A stretch of DNA of 64,000 nucleotides, taken from NCBI GenBank assembly GCA_044227805.1, contig JBGAWA010000002.1:1-64000 (forward strand). The letters are read 5' to 3'. The position numbers were made by a program, and so were the translations under genes. This stretch comes from JACCZZ01 sp044227805 (GTDB lineage: Bacteria > Bacteroidota > Bacteroidia > Chitinophagales > UBA10324). Positions 7,351 to 16,262 of the stretch are shown in pieces. Positions within the stretch are counted from its first letter, which is position 1. Every line of letters starts with the position of its first letter. The notes under the pieces were generated by a model. It did not search any database. It had not been told where the DNA came from and saw nothing but the letters and a program-made list of their open reading frames with translations.

Positions 7351-9897
7351 TCACCGGATCACTTCCACCATTTTCATGCTTTGCAGATTATCTGCGTAAA
7401 AACCGACAAAATATTTTCCGTTGGGCAATGCGGAGATATCCAGCTGAAAAAGATCTCCCGGGGCTACATGCCTTTCATTGACGGAAACGGTTTGGCCAAG
7501 CATGTTTAAAATTCGAACCGTTGCATTCACTTCTTCTGTACCCTCATACTGCAAGGTTAAGTTGTTGGTGGCAGGATTGGGGTAGAGGGTAATCAAGGAT
7601 TGATCAGCTGTCAGCCATTCATCAGACGACTCCACCCGGAAAGCAGTATTGCTTGTATAAACATGCAAGGTGTAACATTGTGTCGTATTAAATACGCCGC
7701 TCGCTCCATACACCTTGACTAAGTAAGTTCCAACCACACTGGTATTATAAATCATGCTTTCATCATTGGTGCCTCCTTTTTTGGAAGCGGCCACTGATAC
7801 TCCGTTTGGATCGTACAGCGCAATATTATAGTTGGCCGGCAGGGTGGTGAGTGTAACTTTAATGTTTTTCGCAGCACTGCTGTTTGAAAATGAAAACCAG
7901 TCAATATCCGTTGTACTGCTGATTTGAGATTTCAGATCCACATTTGTTGCAATAGCCGCCGCAGTAGTTTTTGAATTATTCGGCTCAAGGCTTTCTGTAC
8001 ATACAGATACGTTGGTAGTGGTGAAGTTGACAGAACCTGAATAAGCTGAGGTGGCTCCACCGGAACATACGGTTTGCACCTGGAATTCATACTGTGTTGC
8101 TGCGGTTAATGCTGAAACAGCTTTTGTAGCAGTGGAAGCTGTTGTGGTCGACCAGGTGGATGTGCCAACCTGCCGATAGTGAACATTGTAGCTTGTCGCG
8201 CCACTCACTGCGGTCCAGTTAAGCGTTGCTGTTGTGTTAGTAATGGCAGTAACATTTAATCCTGCCGGAACACCGCAGGATGTGCCACCCGATGTACCGA
8301 TACCCACGGCATACCACGCATTCTTAACCTGCACAACTTCATTGGAGGTTGATCCATAAAGATCTGTGGCCGCATTGATGCAGGCCGTTCTCCAGTCGGC
8401 ATATTGTGAGGTAGGAGTAAGATAAACGGTTTGTGTGCGGTAGATGATCTGGTCGGCGGCGGCAAGGCCGATTCCGGTCACGTTGTAAGCGTTGCCAATA
8501 TCATTGGTGCCACTGCCACCGGTAACCAGCAGGTAAAACATAAAGTTGCCTACGCCGCTGTTTGTGTGTACACCGCCGTTGTCTGCTGAACTTGATGTCC
8601 AGTAAGTGCCAAGGTAAGTGTCAGGATCACTGTAGGCATTCGGATTCGACATATTGCGAATGCCCCAGTTCATATCATTGCTCAGCAACCAGTTGATATC
8701 GGATGGCTTTGCCCAGAACTGTACGCTTTTTCCCATAATGTCACTCAGGCTCTCATTCATCGCGCCGGATTGATAGCTGTAATTAAGGTCGCAGGTATAT
8801 TGTGTTACACCATGCGTCAACTCATGTCCGCAGACATCAATGGCCGTAATACCTGCACCACCGCTGCCAAGATTCCCGAACAGCATTTCCGCACCATCCC
8901 AGCCGGCATTGTAACTCTGTGAAGGATCATTTACATAACTGTACAAAGCAATGCCGGCATTGTTCAGGCTGTTTCGGTTGAAGTTGGTGAGATAGAATGA
9001 ATAAGTTGATGATACGCCGTAATGTGCATCCAGGGCATATTTATCCTGGCCGGTCAGTGTCCAGTTGGGTGATGAAGAAGAATAGTCACTACCGCTGCTT
9101 TTTAAAGTGATAACACCATTTCCTTTTGTGTAATCGCGCAGGCGATAGTTGCTTCCGTTGAGATCACTGTGAATGGTTTGTGTGCCACTGTATGCGGTGG
9201 CCGCTGTACCGGTAGCATCAGAATGATACAGCCGGTCGGCGGTGCCAAGAATTTTTCCGGTCTGTGCGTCTATATAAATATCTGCCCGGCTCAGCGGACG
9301 TTGCGCATAGACATTTACTTTGTACGCTAGGTGCAAGCCATTCGGGTCAATCTCTTCTCCGGCATTGTACCAAACCAAACTGGAGGCAGGGTAGTAGGTA
9401 GCGTTAACGTCGGCGGTTTGATTTTTCAGCCGTTGTTCCATCGCCTCGTCCTGCCACATATATTTTTCCGCACTAACAAATGAGATGGCACTTTGTATCG
9501 CTTCGCTTTCGCTTAATTGAGCTGGTTTATTGGCAGTTGTTTGCGGATCGAACTCCATGACGATCTTGCCGCTCATCCCTCTGATCATCCCATCCTTGGT
9601 ATGTACAATGAACATGGAATGTTCTACCGGATATCCGAGATAGGTCTGGTAATAGCGATAATGTATTTCGCCGATCTGATCCTGTTCCGCATTCATCAAT
9701 ATCAGGTTACTGTTTGAATTTAATCCCAGCAGGGCATTCAACTGAGATGCGTCAAAACTCACCCGCTGCGATGGCGGCAGCTCGGTGAAATGATTTGACA
9801 AGCCGCGCTCATTAACGAGCAACTGGTAAAAATTGTTTTGTGCAAAGCCATTACTGAAAATGATAATGGCCGCCAGCGTGAGCAAATGTTTTTTCAT
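7351..9897 (-). CDS. Secreted M4 (thermolysin-family) metallopeptidase with FN3, PPC and T9SS domains
   Basis: An 848-residue secreted zinc protease. In order: signal peptide (1-19), FTP/PepSY-type propeptide (to ~200), M4 catalytic domain with zinc motif HELTH at 358-362 and the downstream glutamate motif NESLSD about 20 residues later, a fibronectin type III domain (~550-635), a bacterial pre-peptidase C-terminal (PPC) domain starting ESLEPNNS (~645-740), and a T9SS type-A sorting domain (YPNPATNNLTLQY, ~770-848). Thermolysin-like enzymes cleave before bulky hydrophobic residues, and the propeptide acts as chaperone and inhibitor until processed. It is probably monocistronic, since a strong hairpin follows. 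Role: extracellular protein degradation. Confidence 0.95.
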   Translation of the reverse strand: MKKHLLTLAAIIIFSNGFAQNNFYQLLVNERGLSNHFTELPPSQRVSFDASQLNALLGLNSNSNLILMNAEQDQIGEIHYRYYQTYLGYPVEHSMFIVHTKDGMIRGMSGKIVMEFDPQTTANKPAQLSESEAIQSAISFVSAEKYMWQDEAMEQRLKNQTADVNATYYPASSLVWYNAGEEIDPNGLHLAYKVNVYAQRPLSRADIYIDAQTGKILGTADRLYHSDATGTAATAYSGTQTIHSDLNGSNYRLRDYTKGNGVITLKSSGSDYSSSSPNWTLTGQDKYALDAHYGVSSTYSFYLTNFNRNSLNNAGIALYSYVNDPSQSYNAGWDGAEMLFGNLGSGGAGITAIDVCGHELTHGVTQYTCDLNYSYQSGAMNESLSDIMGKSVQFWAKPSDINWLLSNDMNWGIRNMSNPNAYSDPDTYLGTYWTSSSADNGGVHTNSGVGNFMFYLLVTGGSGTNDIGNAYNVTGIGLAAADQIIYRTQTVYLTPTSQYADWRTACINAATDLYGSTSNEVVQVKNAWYAVGIGTSGGTSCGVPAGLNVTAITNTTATLNWTAVSGATSYNVHYRQVGTSTWSTTTASTATKAVSALTAATQYEFQVQTVCSGGATSAYSGSVNFTTTNVSVCTESLEPNNSKTTAAAIATNVDLKSQISSTTDIDWFSFSNSSAAKNIKVTLTTLPANYNIALYDPNGVSVAASKKGGTNDESMIYNTSVVGTYLVKVYGASGVFNTTQCYTLHVYTSNTAFRVESSDEWLTADQSLITLYPNPATNNLTLQYEGTEEVNATVRILNMLGQTVSVNERHVAPGDLFQLDISALPNGKYFVGFYADNLQSMKMVEVIR

Positions 9898-10102
9898 GGA
9901 TTTAATGGGGGGTTTAGGGGAGCCGCAAATTAACTTATTTTTTAAAGCTCCTCTATTCAGATGTCATAGATTGCCGTTGTGCAAACTAAAAATTGCCGCT
10001 GATCATCATATGATATATGTTTCACATAACAGGATCGACGGTATGCAAAAGGAACCGGTTGCATACTTGACAGAAGCGACTACGCTGCAAAAGATAACCA
10101 AG

Positions 10103-11536
10103 TTACAAATGTATTGCCCTGTTGGCGGTTGCGGCAAGACAGGCTTCGCGAAATGCTTCCGTGTAGGTGGGATGCGCATGGCTGGTGCGCGCAATATCTT
10201 CAGCGCTGGCCCTGAATTCCATAGCCACCACCGCTTCGGCAATCAGATCGGCAGCGCGCGGGCCAATCATGTGCACGCCCAGTATTTCATCGGTGTCCTC
10301 ATCGGCCAGCACTTTGATGAAACCATCCATTTCATTCGCAGCACGGGCGCGGCCACTTGCTTTAAATGGAAACGATCCTTTTTTATGCGCCCGGTTGTTG
10401 TTGATCAATTCCTGTTCTGTATAGCCAACCGCGGCTACTTCCGGCCAGGTATATACTACACCCGGAATGAGAAGGTAGTTGATATGCGGTTTTTGTCCGG
10501 CCAGCAATTCTGCCACCATTACACCTTCTTCTTCCGCTTTATGTGCGAGCATGGCACCGCTGATTACATCGCCAATAGCATAAATTCCGGGCACGGAAGT
10601 TTCGAGCTGCTCATTAACACTGATGCGTCCTTTTTCATCTGTCTGCAGTCCTGCCTGCTCAAGACCTAATGCATCTGTATACGGTCTTCTTCCAACGGCC
10701 ACCAGGCAATAATCGGCAGAAAGGGTTATTTCTTTTTCCGCTTCACCCATGGAAACTTTTGCGGGAGCAGATAGTTTTTCGGCAGTAACCGTAGCGGTTT
10801 TATTGTCGGCTGCTGCGCCGGTGACTTTATGCGAGAGATAAAATTCAATGCCTAAATTTTTTAGGCAGCGTTGCAGCTCTTTGCCCAGCTCACGATCCAT
10901 ATTCGCGATCAGCGAATCGAAATATTCTACCATCTTCACCTTCGTACCAAGCCGTGCATATACGGAGGCGAGCTCACAGCCGATGACACCACCGCCAATC
11001 ACGATCATTTCCTTTGGAATTTCCGGTAGTGCCAATGCTTCCGTAGAAGTGATGATGCGAGACTTGTCGATCGTGATTCCGGGAAGTGATGACGGCTTGG
11101 AACCGGTGGCAATGATTATTTTTTTACCTTCAATTTCCTCTGTTGTCCCGTCCGGTTTCCTGATGGCGATTTTATTTTTTGTGACGAAACTGCCATGTCC
11201 GGTATAAACATCGATTTTATTTTTCTTCATCAGGAAATTCAACCCCGCGGTATTGGCTTTCACCACCTGCTCCTTCCTGGCAATCATCTGTGAAAAATCG
11301 ACGGAAAGATTTTCAATGTTGATACCATGTATTTTAAATTGATGGGCAGCATGGTGATAATGCTCTGAGGAGTCGAGCAATGCTTTCGAAGGAATGCATC
11401 CTACATTGGTGCACGTGCCGCCCAAAACCGGGTATTTTTCAATGAGGGCGGTTTTCATTCCCAGCTGCGCGCAGCGGATGGCTGCTGCATAACCTCCGGG
11501 CCCGGAGCCAATCACTGCTACATCGTATTGATTCAT
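10103..11536 (-). CDS. lpdA: Dihydrolipoyl dehydrogenase (E3)
   Basis: A 477-residue FAD flavoprotein that reoxidises dihydrolipoamide on the E2 subunits of 2-oxo acid dehydrogenases (and the glycine cleavage H protein), passing electrons to NAD+. Seen: the FAD dinucleotide fold GSGPGGYAA (10-18), the redox-active pair C42/C47 in GGTCTNVGCIPSKALL, a second Rossmann motif GGGVIGCELA for NAD, and the C-terminal catalytic dyad H455 and E460 in HPTYTE. Length is normal. The E2 gene (odhB) lies upstream on the same strand but is separated by a methyltransferase gene and a palindromic repeat, so lpdA probably has its own promoter. Confidence 0.97.
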   Translation of the reverse strand: MNQYDVAVIGSGPGGYAAAIRCAQLGMKTALIEKYPVLGGTCTNVGCIPSKALLDSSEHYHHAAHQFKIHGINIENLSVDFSQMIARKEQVVKANTAGLNFLMKKNKIDVYTGHGSFVTKNKIAIRKPDGTTEEIEGKKIIIATGSKPSSLPGITIDKSRIITSTEALALPEIPKEMIVIGGGVIGCELASVYARLGTKVKMVEYFDSLIANMDRELGKELQRCLKNLGIEFYLSHKVTGAAADNKTATVTAEKLSAPAKVSMGEAEKEITLSADYCLVAVGRRPYTDALGLEQAGLQTDEKGRISVNEQLETSVPGIYAIGDVISGAMLAHKAEEEGVMVAELLAGQKPHINYLLIPGVVYTWPEVAAVGYTEQELINNNRAHKKGSFPFKASGRARAANEMDGFIKVLADEDTDEILGVHMIGPRAADLIAEAVVAMEFRASAEDIARTSHAHPTYTEAFREACLAATANRAIHL

Positions 11537-11622
11537 ATTAAAAATTGTGTCGGTAAAGTTATCCTTTCACGGAATGATATCAAACAACAGGAGCCGCTGA
11601 AAGCTTGCCGCTGTTCTAACCC

Positions 11623-11783
11623 TTAAACCCACATTTTGAAGTTCAAAACGGCAATGGGTTTAACCCCGACGTAGAACTGCTTAGGGTTTGTGAAACATTT
11701 TCTTTTCTTGACAGATTGAGCAAACCCTTAGCAGTTCTAAGTCGCAGCGAAGCGGGATTTTTCCACTGAAAAATCCGGGTTAA
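11623..11783 (+). repeat. Intergenic palindromic repeat, copy 2
   Basis: Full-length copy running TTAAACCC (11623) to GGGTTAA (11783), nearly identical to copy 3 over its length. The stem AGAACTGCTTAGGGTTTG / CAAACCCTTAGCAGTTCT is intact, as is the 3' hairpin (GGATTTTTCCACTGAAAAATCC). It sits between the methyltransferase stop and lpdA start. A degenerate extra hairpin follows at 11815-11843. Confidence 0.92.
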
Positions 11784-11814
11784 ACCGCATTGAATAGTTT
11801 TGATGCAGAAGCAC

Positions 11815-11843
11815 AGCAGGATTTTTCCATTGAAAAATCAGGG
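11815..11843. repeat. Solo GGATTTTTC/GAAAAATC hairpin
   Basis: The sequence GATTTTTCCATTGAAAAATC forms an 8-bp stem. It and the preceding GAAGCACAGCAG resemble the 3' end of the 160-bp repeat (GCGAAGCGGG then hairpin), so this is probably a decayed 3' fragment, 7 bp from the methyltransferase stop. Confidence 0.65.
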
Positions 11844-11849
11844 TAGCAT

Positions 11850-12458
11850 TTACTGCGTACCGATAAATACAAATGCAGGCGGAATGTTGATGAGCTCAAA
11901 CTGTACCTTAACGTGCGGAAAATATTTTTTATAGCGGCGGTATTGAATGATGGAATAGGAGTATTGAATAAAGATGGTTTGCTTATCTGCAATTTCATGA
12001 ATCGCTTTCATGATCCGGTCACATTCTGATTCCGGCAGAATCCCAAATGGGATAGATGATACAATGTAGGTTATTCCGTTATGTGGATCATCGCGGATGT
12101 GATCCTTAATGTGGGCGGCTGATTCATTGTACACCTGCAGCCGTTTATCCTGCAACTTTTCCAGGTCCTTACAAAAGGCAGCATTCACTTCGAATGCGTA
12201 GAGCGTCGCATCCTGTCGCATAAGGTGTAACAGGTCATCGGTAATACGCCCGTTGCCAGGTCCCAATTCAATAATCCGTGTTGCATGGGTGAAATCAATG
12301 TTGCTGATGATTTTCTTTACGAGCCGGGGAGAGCTAAAGGCAACGGCGCCGGAAGTCTTAAAGGATTTGAGTAGTTCAGATGCCACGGCGCGGGATTCAG
12401 AAAACGGTTGTTGGAAAAGGTAATGTGAGCATTCGGTTCGTAGGTGGTTATTCTGCAC
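11850..12458 (-). CDS. Class I SAM-dependent methyltransferase (phospholipid N-methyltransferase/KsgA-like)
   Basis: A 202-residue protein with a Rossmann methyltransferase fold. The SAM-binding motif I is IIELGPGNGRITDDLL (about 63-78). Motif II is an acidic-ended strand (LYAFEVNAAF), and a motif IV region reads VSSIPFGILP. The lead-in KTSGAVAFSSPRL is typical of PmtA-like phospholipid N-methyltransferases and of the rRNA adenine dimethylase superfamily. Motif IV has SIPF rather than NPPY, which favours the phospholipid-methyltransferase branch. The substrate is not certain. The gene is 18 bp downstream of odhB on the same strand, so it is probably co-transcribed with it, an odd partner for a TCA-cycle subunit. 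Confidence 0.75.
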   Translation of the reverse strand: MQNNHLRTECSHYLFQQPFSESRAVASELLKSFKTSGAVAFSSPRLVKKIISNIDFTHATRIIELGPGNGRITDDLLHLMRQDATLYAFEVNAAFCKDLEKLQDKRLQVYNESAAHIKDHIRDDPHNGITYIVSSIPFGILPESECDRIMKAIHEIADKQTIFIQYSYSIIQYRRYKKYFPHVKVQFELINIPPAFVFIGTQ

Positions 12459-12476
12459 TCAGGATTTCCATACAGT

Positions 12477-13691
12477 TCACAACTGCAGCATTACTTTAAC
12501 AGGATCATTACCCATCAGCAACAACTCCGGTTTTTCGAGCAGTTCCTTCACTCTTACCAGGAAACTCACCGACTCGCGGCCATCGATTGTCCGGTGATCA
12601 TAACTCAGCGCAAGGTACATCATCGGACGTATTACAATCTGACCATCCATCACTACCGGGCGTTCCTGTATTTTATGCATGCCAAGAATGGCAGCTTGCG
12701 GTATATTGATAATGGGTGTTGACATCAGTGAGCCAAACACTCCGCCATTGGTGATGGTAAATGTTCCGCCGCTCATTTCTTCCAGGGATAGCTTGTTCTC
12801 TCTGCCGCGTTTTGCAAGATCGGCCACGCGGCTTTCCATCTCCGCAAATGAAAGCGATTCGGCATTGCGTATCACCGGCACCACCAATCCTTTCGGTGTT
12901 GAAACCGCTATTGAAATATCGCAGTAATCATGATAAATGAGTTCATCACCATCAATAAAAGCGTTCACCGAAGGCCATTCCTGCAAAGCATAGCACGCAG
13001 CTTTGGCAAAGAAACTCATGAAGCCAAGACCGACTCCGTGTTTTTCTTTAAACGCATCTTTGTACCGGGCACGGATGTCCATGATCGGCTTCATATCCAC
13101 CTCGTTGAATGTGGTGAGCATGGCTGTTGTGTTTTTTGCCGCCACCAGGTGTTTACTGATTGTTTTGCGAAGAGTGCTCAAAGTAACCCTTCGTTCCTCA
13201 CGGGTAAATAATTTTTTTTGTTCAGGCTGACCATTTCTGATGGCCATGATAACATCTGCCTTGGTTATACGGCCATTCTTACCGGTTCCATGCTCCACTT
13301 CCACCGCCGTTTCCCGCATCATCTTTTCCGCGGCCGGTGAAGCAACATTTTTCACATAAGTATCTTGGTCCGCCGGATTGGGGCTGCTCTTTTCCTTAGC
13401 CGCCTCTTTCTTCTCTTCTGTCTGGGCGGCAACAACTGTTTTTTCTTCTACTGCCACATCTGTATCAATCCGGCAAACAAGGTCTCCTATGGCCAATGTG
13501 GCCCCTTCCTCCGCAACAATCTTAAGCAGACCGCTTTTTTCAGCTGCCAGCTCAAATGTCGCTTTCTCAGATTCCAACTCACAGATCAACTCATCCTGTT
13601 GCACGATGGCGCCATCTGTTTTTAACCACTTGGCAAGCGTTACTTCATTGATTGATTCACCAACAGAAGGCACTTTTATTTCTAATTGCAT
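12477..13691 (-). CDS. odhB: Dihydrolipoamide succinyltransferase (E2 of 2-oxoglutarate dehydrogenase)
   Basis: A 404-residue E2 component. One N-terminal lipoyl domain (residues 1-76) carries the lipoylated K43 in ESEKATFEL. A charged, Ala-rich linker follows, then the peripheral E1/E3-binding domain (VASPAAEKMMRE..., ~113-147). The catalytic acyltransferase domain ends with the active-site motif DHRTIDG (H366, D370). One lipoyl domain and the SFAEMESRVADLAKRGRENK region fit the 2-oxoglutarate type better than the pyruvate type. E1 is not in the window. The lpdA E3 gene is downstream but separated. Confidence 0.95.
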   Translation of the reverse strand: MQLEIKVPSVGESINEVTLAKWLKTDGAIVQQDELICELESEKATFELAAEKSGLLKIVAEEGATLAIGDLVCRIDTDVAVEEKTVVAAQTEEKKEAAKEKSSPNPADQDTYVKNVASPAAEKMMRETAVEVEHGTGKNGRITKADVIMAIRNGQPEQKKLFTREERRVTLSTLRKTISKHLVAAKNTTAMLTTFNEVDMKPIMDIRARYKDAFKEKHGVGLGFMSFFAKAACYALQEWPSVNAFIDGDELIYHDYCDISIAVSTPKGLVVPVIRNAESLSFAEMESRVADLAKRGRENKLSLEEMSGGTFTITNGGVFGSLMSTPIINIPQAAILGMHKIQERPVVMDGQIVIRPMMYLALSYDHRTIDGRESVSFLVRVKELLEKPELLLMGNDPVKVMLQL

Positions 13692-13792
13692 GTGATAATA
13701 TTCAATGGTTTTGGGAATGCATGCCGCATTTTCTATCCGCTTTACTCAATTTACAAAGATGGCTTCTATGCTAACCGGTAAAAAATGCAGCA

Positions 13793-13800
13793 CAAAGTTA
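13793..13800 (-). promoter_or_regulatory. -7 box TAACTTTG upstream of odhB
   Basis: An exact TAnnTTTG match on the minus strand, about 100 bp upstream of the odhB ATG, implying a leader of about 90-95 nt. Confidence 0.45.
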
Positions 13801-13957
13801 CCATACATTTTTAGTTTTCATCACTGGTGGTCTGGCAGAATTGGATGAATGGATGAATAGCCTCGTGTATGTTACTCAACAGCATGAAGTCCCATAGAAT
13901 GCAGGCACAGTCATCCGGGCTGCTCACAAAATATAACGGGCAGAGAGCGGAATAAAA

Positions 13958-14425
13958 TTATTGCGGAACCGCCTTTCTCTTTTGTTCATCTTCCGGCCCG
14001 AAGTGCCCTACATAAGCTACCATCGCAATGCCCAACGCAATTAATATTAGATTTTTAATGATATAATGACCGGCAAGGGTAGGTACCAAAAACGCTTTCC
14101 ACGTATATTCAGGTAATAACACCAATGGGCCAAAGGTGGTGATCATGTGTGGAATCAATAAATATAAGGCAAGCCGCTCCAAGCCCGGAAACAGGAACGC
14201 TATGCCGATCGCAATTTCATAGTAAGCGAAAAACAACATGAACCCGTGAAAAGGGATGAACCAAACAGTCATGGACCATAGTTCCTGTACCAGCCCTTCC
14301 GCCGGGCTTAAACCCAATACTTTCAACAAGCCAAATCCGAAATACACTATAAAAAAGGAAATTCTTGCCAGCGGGATACAGATCTTTGCCAGAAATTTTA
14401 AGCCTTTTGTTTCAAATGTTGTCAT
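13958..14425 (-). CDS. DoxX-like integral membrane protein
   Basis: A 155-residue inner-membrane protein with about four hydrophobic helices (residues ~14-35, ~50-75, ~80-100 and ~115-135) and short loops, in a pattern resembling the DoxX/DoxD-like family. Landmarks are FFIVYFGFGLLKVLGLSPAE near the N-terminus and the EIAIGIAFLFPGLERLAL stretch in the middle. The C-terminus is charged (GPEDEQKRKAVPQ). Members are linked to redox or thiol stress, but most are uncharacterised, so the role is open. The gene stands alone between the odhB promoter region and a divergent exported protein. Confidence 0.75.
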   Translation of the reverse strand: MTTFETKGLKFLAKICIPLARISFFIVYFGFGLLKVLGLSPAEGLVQELWSMTVWFIPFHGFMLFFAYYEIAIGIAFLFPGLERLALYLLIPHMITTFGPLVLLPEYTWKAFLVPTLAGHYIIKNLILIALGIAMVAYVGHFGPEDEQKRKAVPQ

Positions 14426-14577
14426 GGGAGGAATCGTTCTGCTGCAACAAAGTAACTACTGTAACGTCAAAGTAAGAAAGAATCCAACAAGTATTTGATG
14501 ACGTAATTTGATGCTAAGGCTTTACTGCATCCGCCAAAGAAGATAAATTGCATTATTACTGTTCATCCCAACATACA

Positions 14578-15603
14578 ATGAAATCAGGACGCGATATTTT
14601 CCGGTTGAAGCCACACTCGCTGATCAAATTCATAAAATATCTCCTGCTATATAGTGGACTTACTTATTCCGACAGTAATGCGCAATCAATAATGTGTTAT
14701 CAACTGCCTGTACAGACAAGCATCCGGGCCATTGCCTGCTTGAATGATTCCTCCCTTTGGTTTGCCGGATCAGGCGGGTATTTTGGTTACACGGACAATA
14801 ACGGAAGGCAATGGTACATTGATTCCATAAAGATTGATACACTGCGTCCGGATTTCCGTTCCATGGCTGTTCTGGATGAACATACCATATTGCTGTTGAA
14901 TGCGGGAAGCCCCGCCTATATATTGAAATCAACCGATCAGGGCAGAACCTGGAAGATCGCCTATGAGAATAGCCGGAAGGAAATATTTTTTGATGCTATG
15001 CGATTCAGTGATGCTGAACATGGCTTTGCTGTTGGTGATCCCATCGATGGCTGCTTTACTTTAATGATGACCGATGATGGGGGCGATCACTGGAAGGAAG
15101 CCGGCTGTGGAAATTTGCCCGAAGCAGCAACCGGTGAAGCATGCTTTGCGGCCAGTAATACCTGCCTGGAAATTATTGGCAGCCATAGCTGGATCGGTAC
15201 GGGCGGTGCACAGTCCCGCGTGCTTTCTTCCACCGATCATGGTAACACCTGGCATTTTACCAATACGCCGGTCATAAAAGGAAAGCCCTCCACCGGCATT
15301 TTTTCAATAGATTTTTATGATCAGCAACATGGAATTGCAGCAGGCGGAAATTATGAAGAGCCATCCATGAACGTAAACACAATAGCTATCACCGCCAATG
15401 GAGGCAAACGCTGGCAGACGGTTGTGGCAAATGATCAAACGGGTTATACTTCCTGCATTCAGTATCGGCCATACGCCTGTGCCAAAACATTGCTGCGTAC
15501 ATCACCATCCGGTATGTTTATCTCCAATGATGGCGGCAAAAACTGGTCAGCCATAAAAAACGGGGAAGGTAACATAGAACAATGTAGTTTGTTCAACCCG
15601 TAG
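14578..15603 (+). CDS. Exported YCF48/BNR-repeat beta-propeller protein
   Basis: About 341 residues from the ATG at 14578 (an in-frame ATG at 14548 would add 10). An N-terminal hydrophobic segment ends in SNAQ, indicating export. The body has repeated BNR/sortilin-type Asp-box signatures (STDQGRTWKI, TDDGGDHWKEA, STDHGNTWHFT, NDGGKNWSA), each ending in a W-containing strand. This is the pattern of YCF48/PSII-stability-like beta-propellers often annotated as oxidoreductase or glycosyl hydrolase. No catalytic residues are evident and there is no T9SS tail. Structure is well supported; function is unknown. Confidence 0.85.
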   Translation: MKSGRDIFRLKPHSLIKFIKYLLLYSGLTYSDSNAQSIMCYQLPVQTSIRAIACLNDSSLWFAGSGGYFGYTDNNGRQWYIDSIKIDTLRPDFRSMAVLDEHTILLLNAGSPAYILKSTDQGRTWKIAYENSRKEIFFDAMRFSDAEHGFAVGDPIDGCFTLMMTDDGGDHWKEAGCGNLPEAATGEACFAASNTCLEIIGSHSWIGTGGAQSRVLSSTDHGNTWHFTNTPVIKGKPSTGIFSIDFYDQQHGIAAGGNYEEPSMNVNTIAITANGGKRWQTVVANDQTGYTSCIQYRPYACAKTLLRTSPSGMFISNDGGKNWSAIKNGEGNIEQCSLFNP

Positions 15604-15625
15604 TAATGCTTATTCATTGAATAAA

Positions 15626-15649
15626 GGGAATTTTTCATTGAAAAATCCT
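15626..15649. repeat. Solo hairpin of the dispersed repeat family
   Basis: GAATTTTTCATTGAAAAATCC, arms TTTTTCA/TGAAAAA, 22 bp after the YCF48 protein stop. It matches the 3' hairpin module of the 160-bp repeat and could act as a terminator. Confidence 0.55.
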
Positions 15650-15735
15650 GGTTACATCTAAACAATCACCCATGTGATGGCCTTCCGGAAAAATCACTTT
15701 CCGTACAATTAAATCACCCTATATTAGCAGTTAAG

Positions 15736-16122
15736 ATGAAAAGGATTATTTCCGTAACCATGCTTTTCGTTTTCCTGATGTCAAACATCGGGGTGGCGGC
15801 AACGCTGCATTATTGTGGAGGAAACCTATGTTCGATTGACTTCTTTTCGTCTTTCAAGAATCCTTGCAGGTGCGAAAAAATGAATATGATAAGGGATTGC
15901 TGCAAAGACAAAACAACATACCTTAAAGTAAAGAGTGATTTGACGACTACCAATTCGTATATGATTAAAATTGCTTCACAAAAAGCGCTTCAAAACAATG
16001 TTCCGGCTTCCGGGGAAGCTTCTTTTACACGGGTACAATTTACTACCGCCGACTTCTATCATCCGCCACCATTCAAACCCAAAGCTCCGGTTTATTTGTT
16101 GGACGGCGCTTTTTTAATCTGA
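15736..16122 (+). CDS. HYC_CC_PP family exported cysteine-rich protein
   Basis: A 128-residue protein with an N-terminal signal peptide (1-22, ending VAA). It contains the three marks that name the HYC_CC_PP family: HYCGG (25-29), DCCKD (about 53-57) and YHPPPFKP near the C-terminus. Extra cysteines lie in CSIDF and NPCRCEK. The family is common in Bacteroidota and is often found near metal-efflux or TonB genes. A metal-binding role is plausible from Cys/His content but has not been shown to my knowledge. It precedes a T9SS thioredoxin-like gene on the same strand by 140 bp, in a cluster that includes a multicopper oxidase. Confidence 0.82.
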   Translation: MKRIISVTMLFVFLMSNIGVAATLHYCGGNLCSIDFFSSFKNPCRCEKMNMIRDCCKDKTTYLKVKSDLTTTNSYMIKIASQKALQNNVPASGEASFTRVQFTTADFYHPPPFKPKAPVYLLDGAFLI

Positions 16123-16262
16123 TATGCAAAGAACTATTGCCGCCATTTTTGGACGGCTTTGGGCTTTTATGCCTTGTGGCATTCAATGCATGTCGCTGTT
16201 TAATCTTTCATTAGTTAAGAATCAAATAACAAGTTTCATCACCCTTAAAATCCAAATCAAAA

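Noticed and set aside
9833..10669. A 278-residue plus-strand open frame
   Set aside because: It runs antisense through the C-terminal part of lipoamide dehydrogenase and matches no family; a shadow frame.
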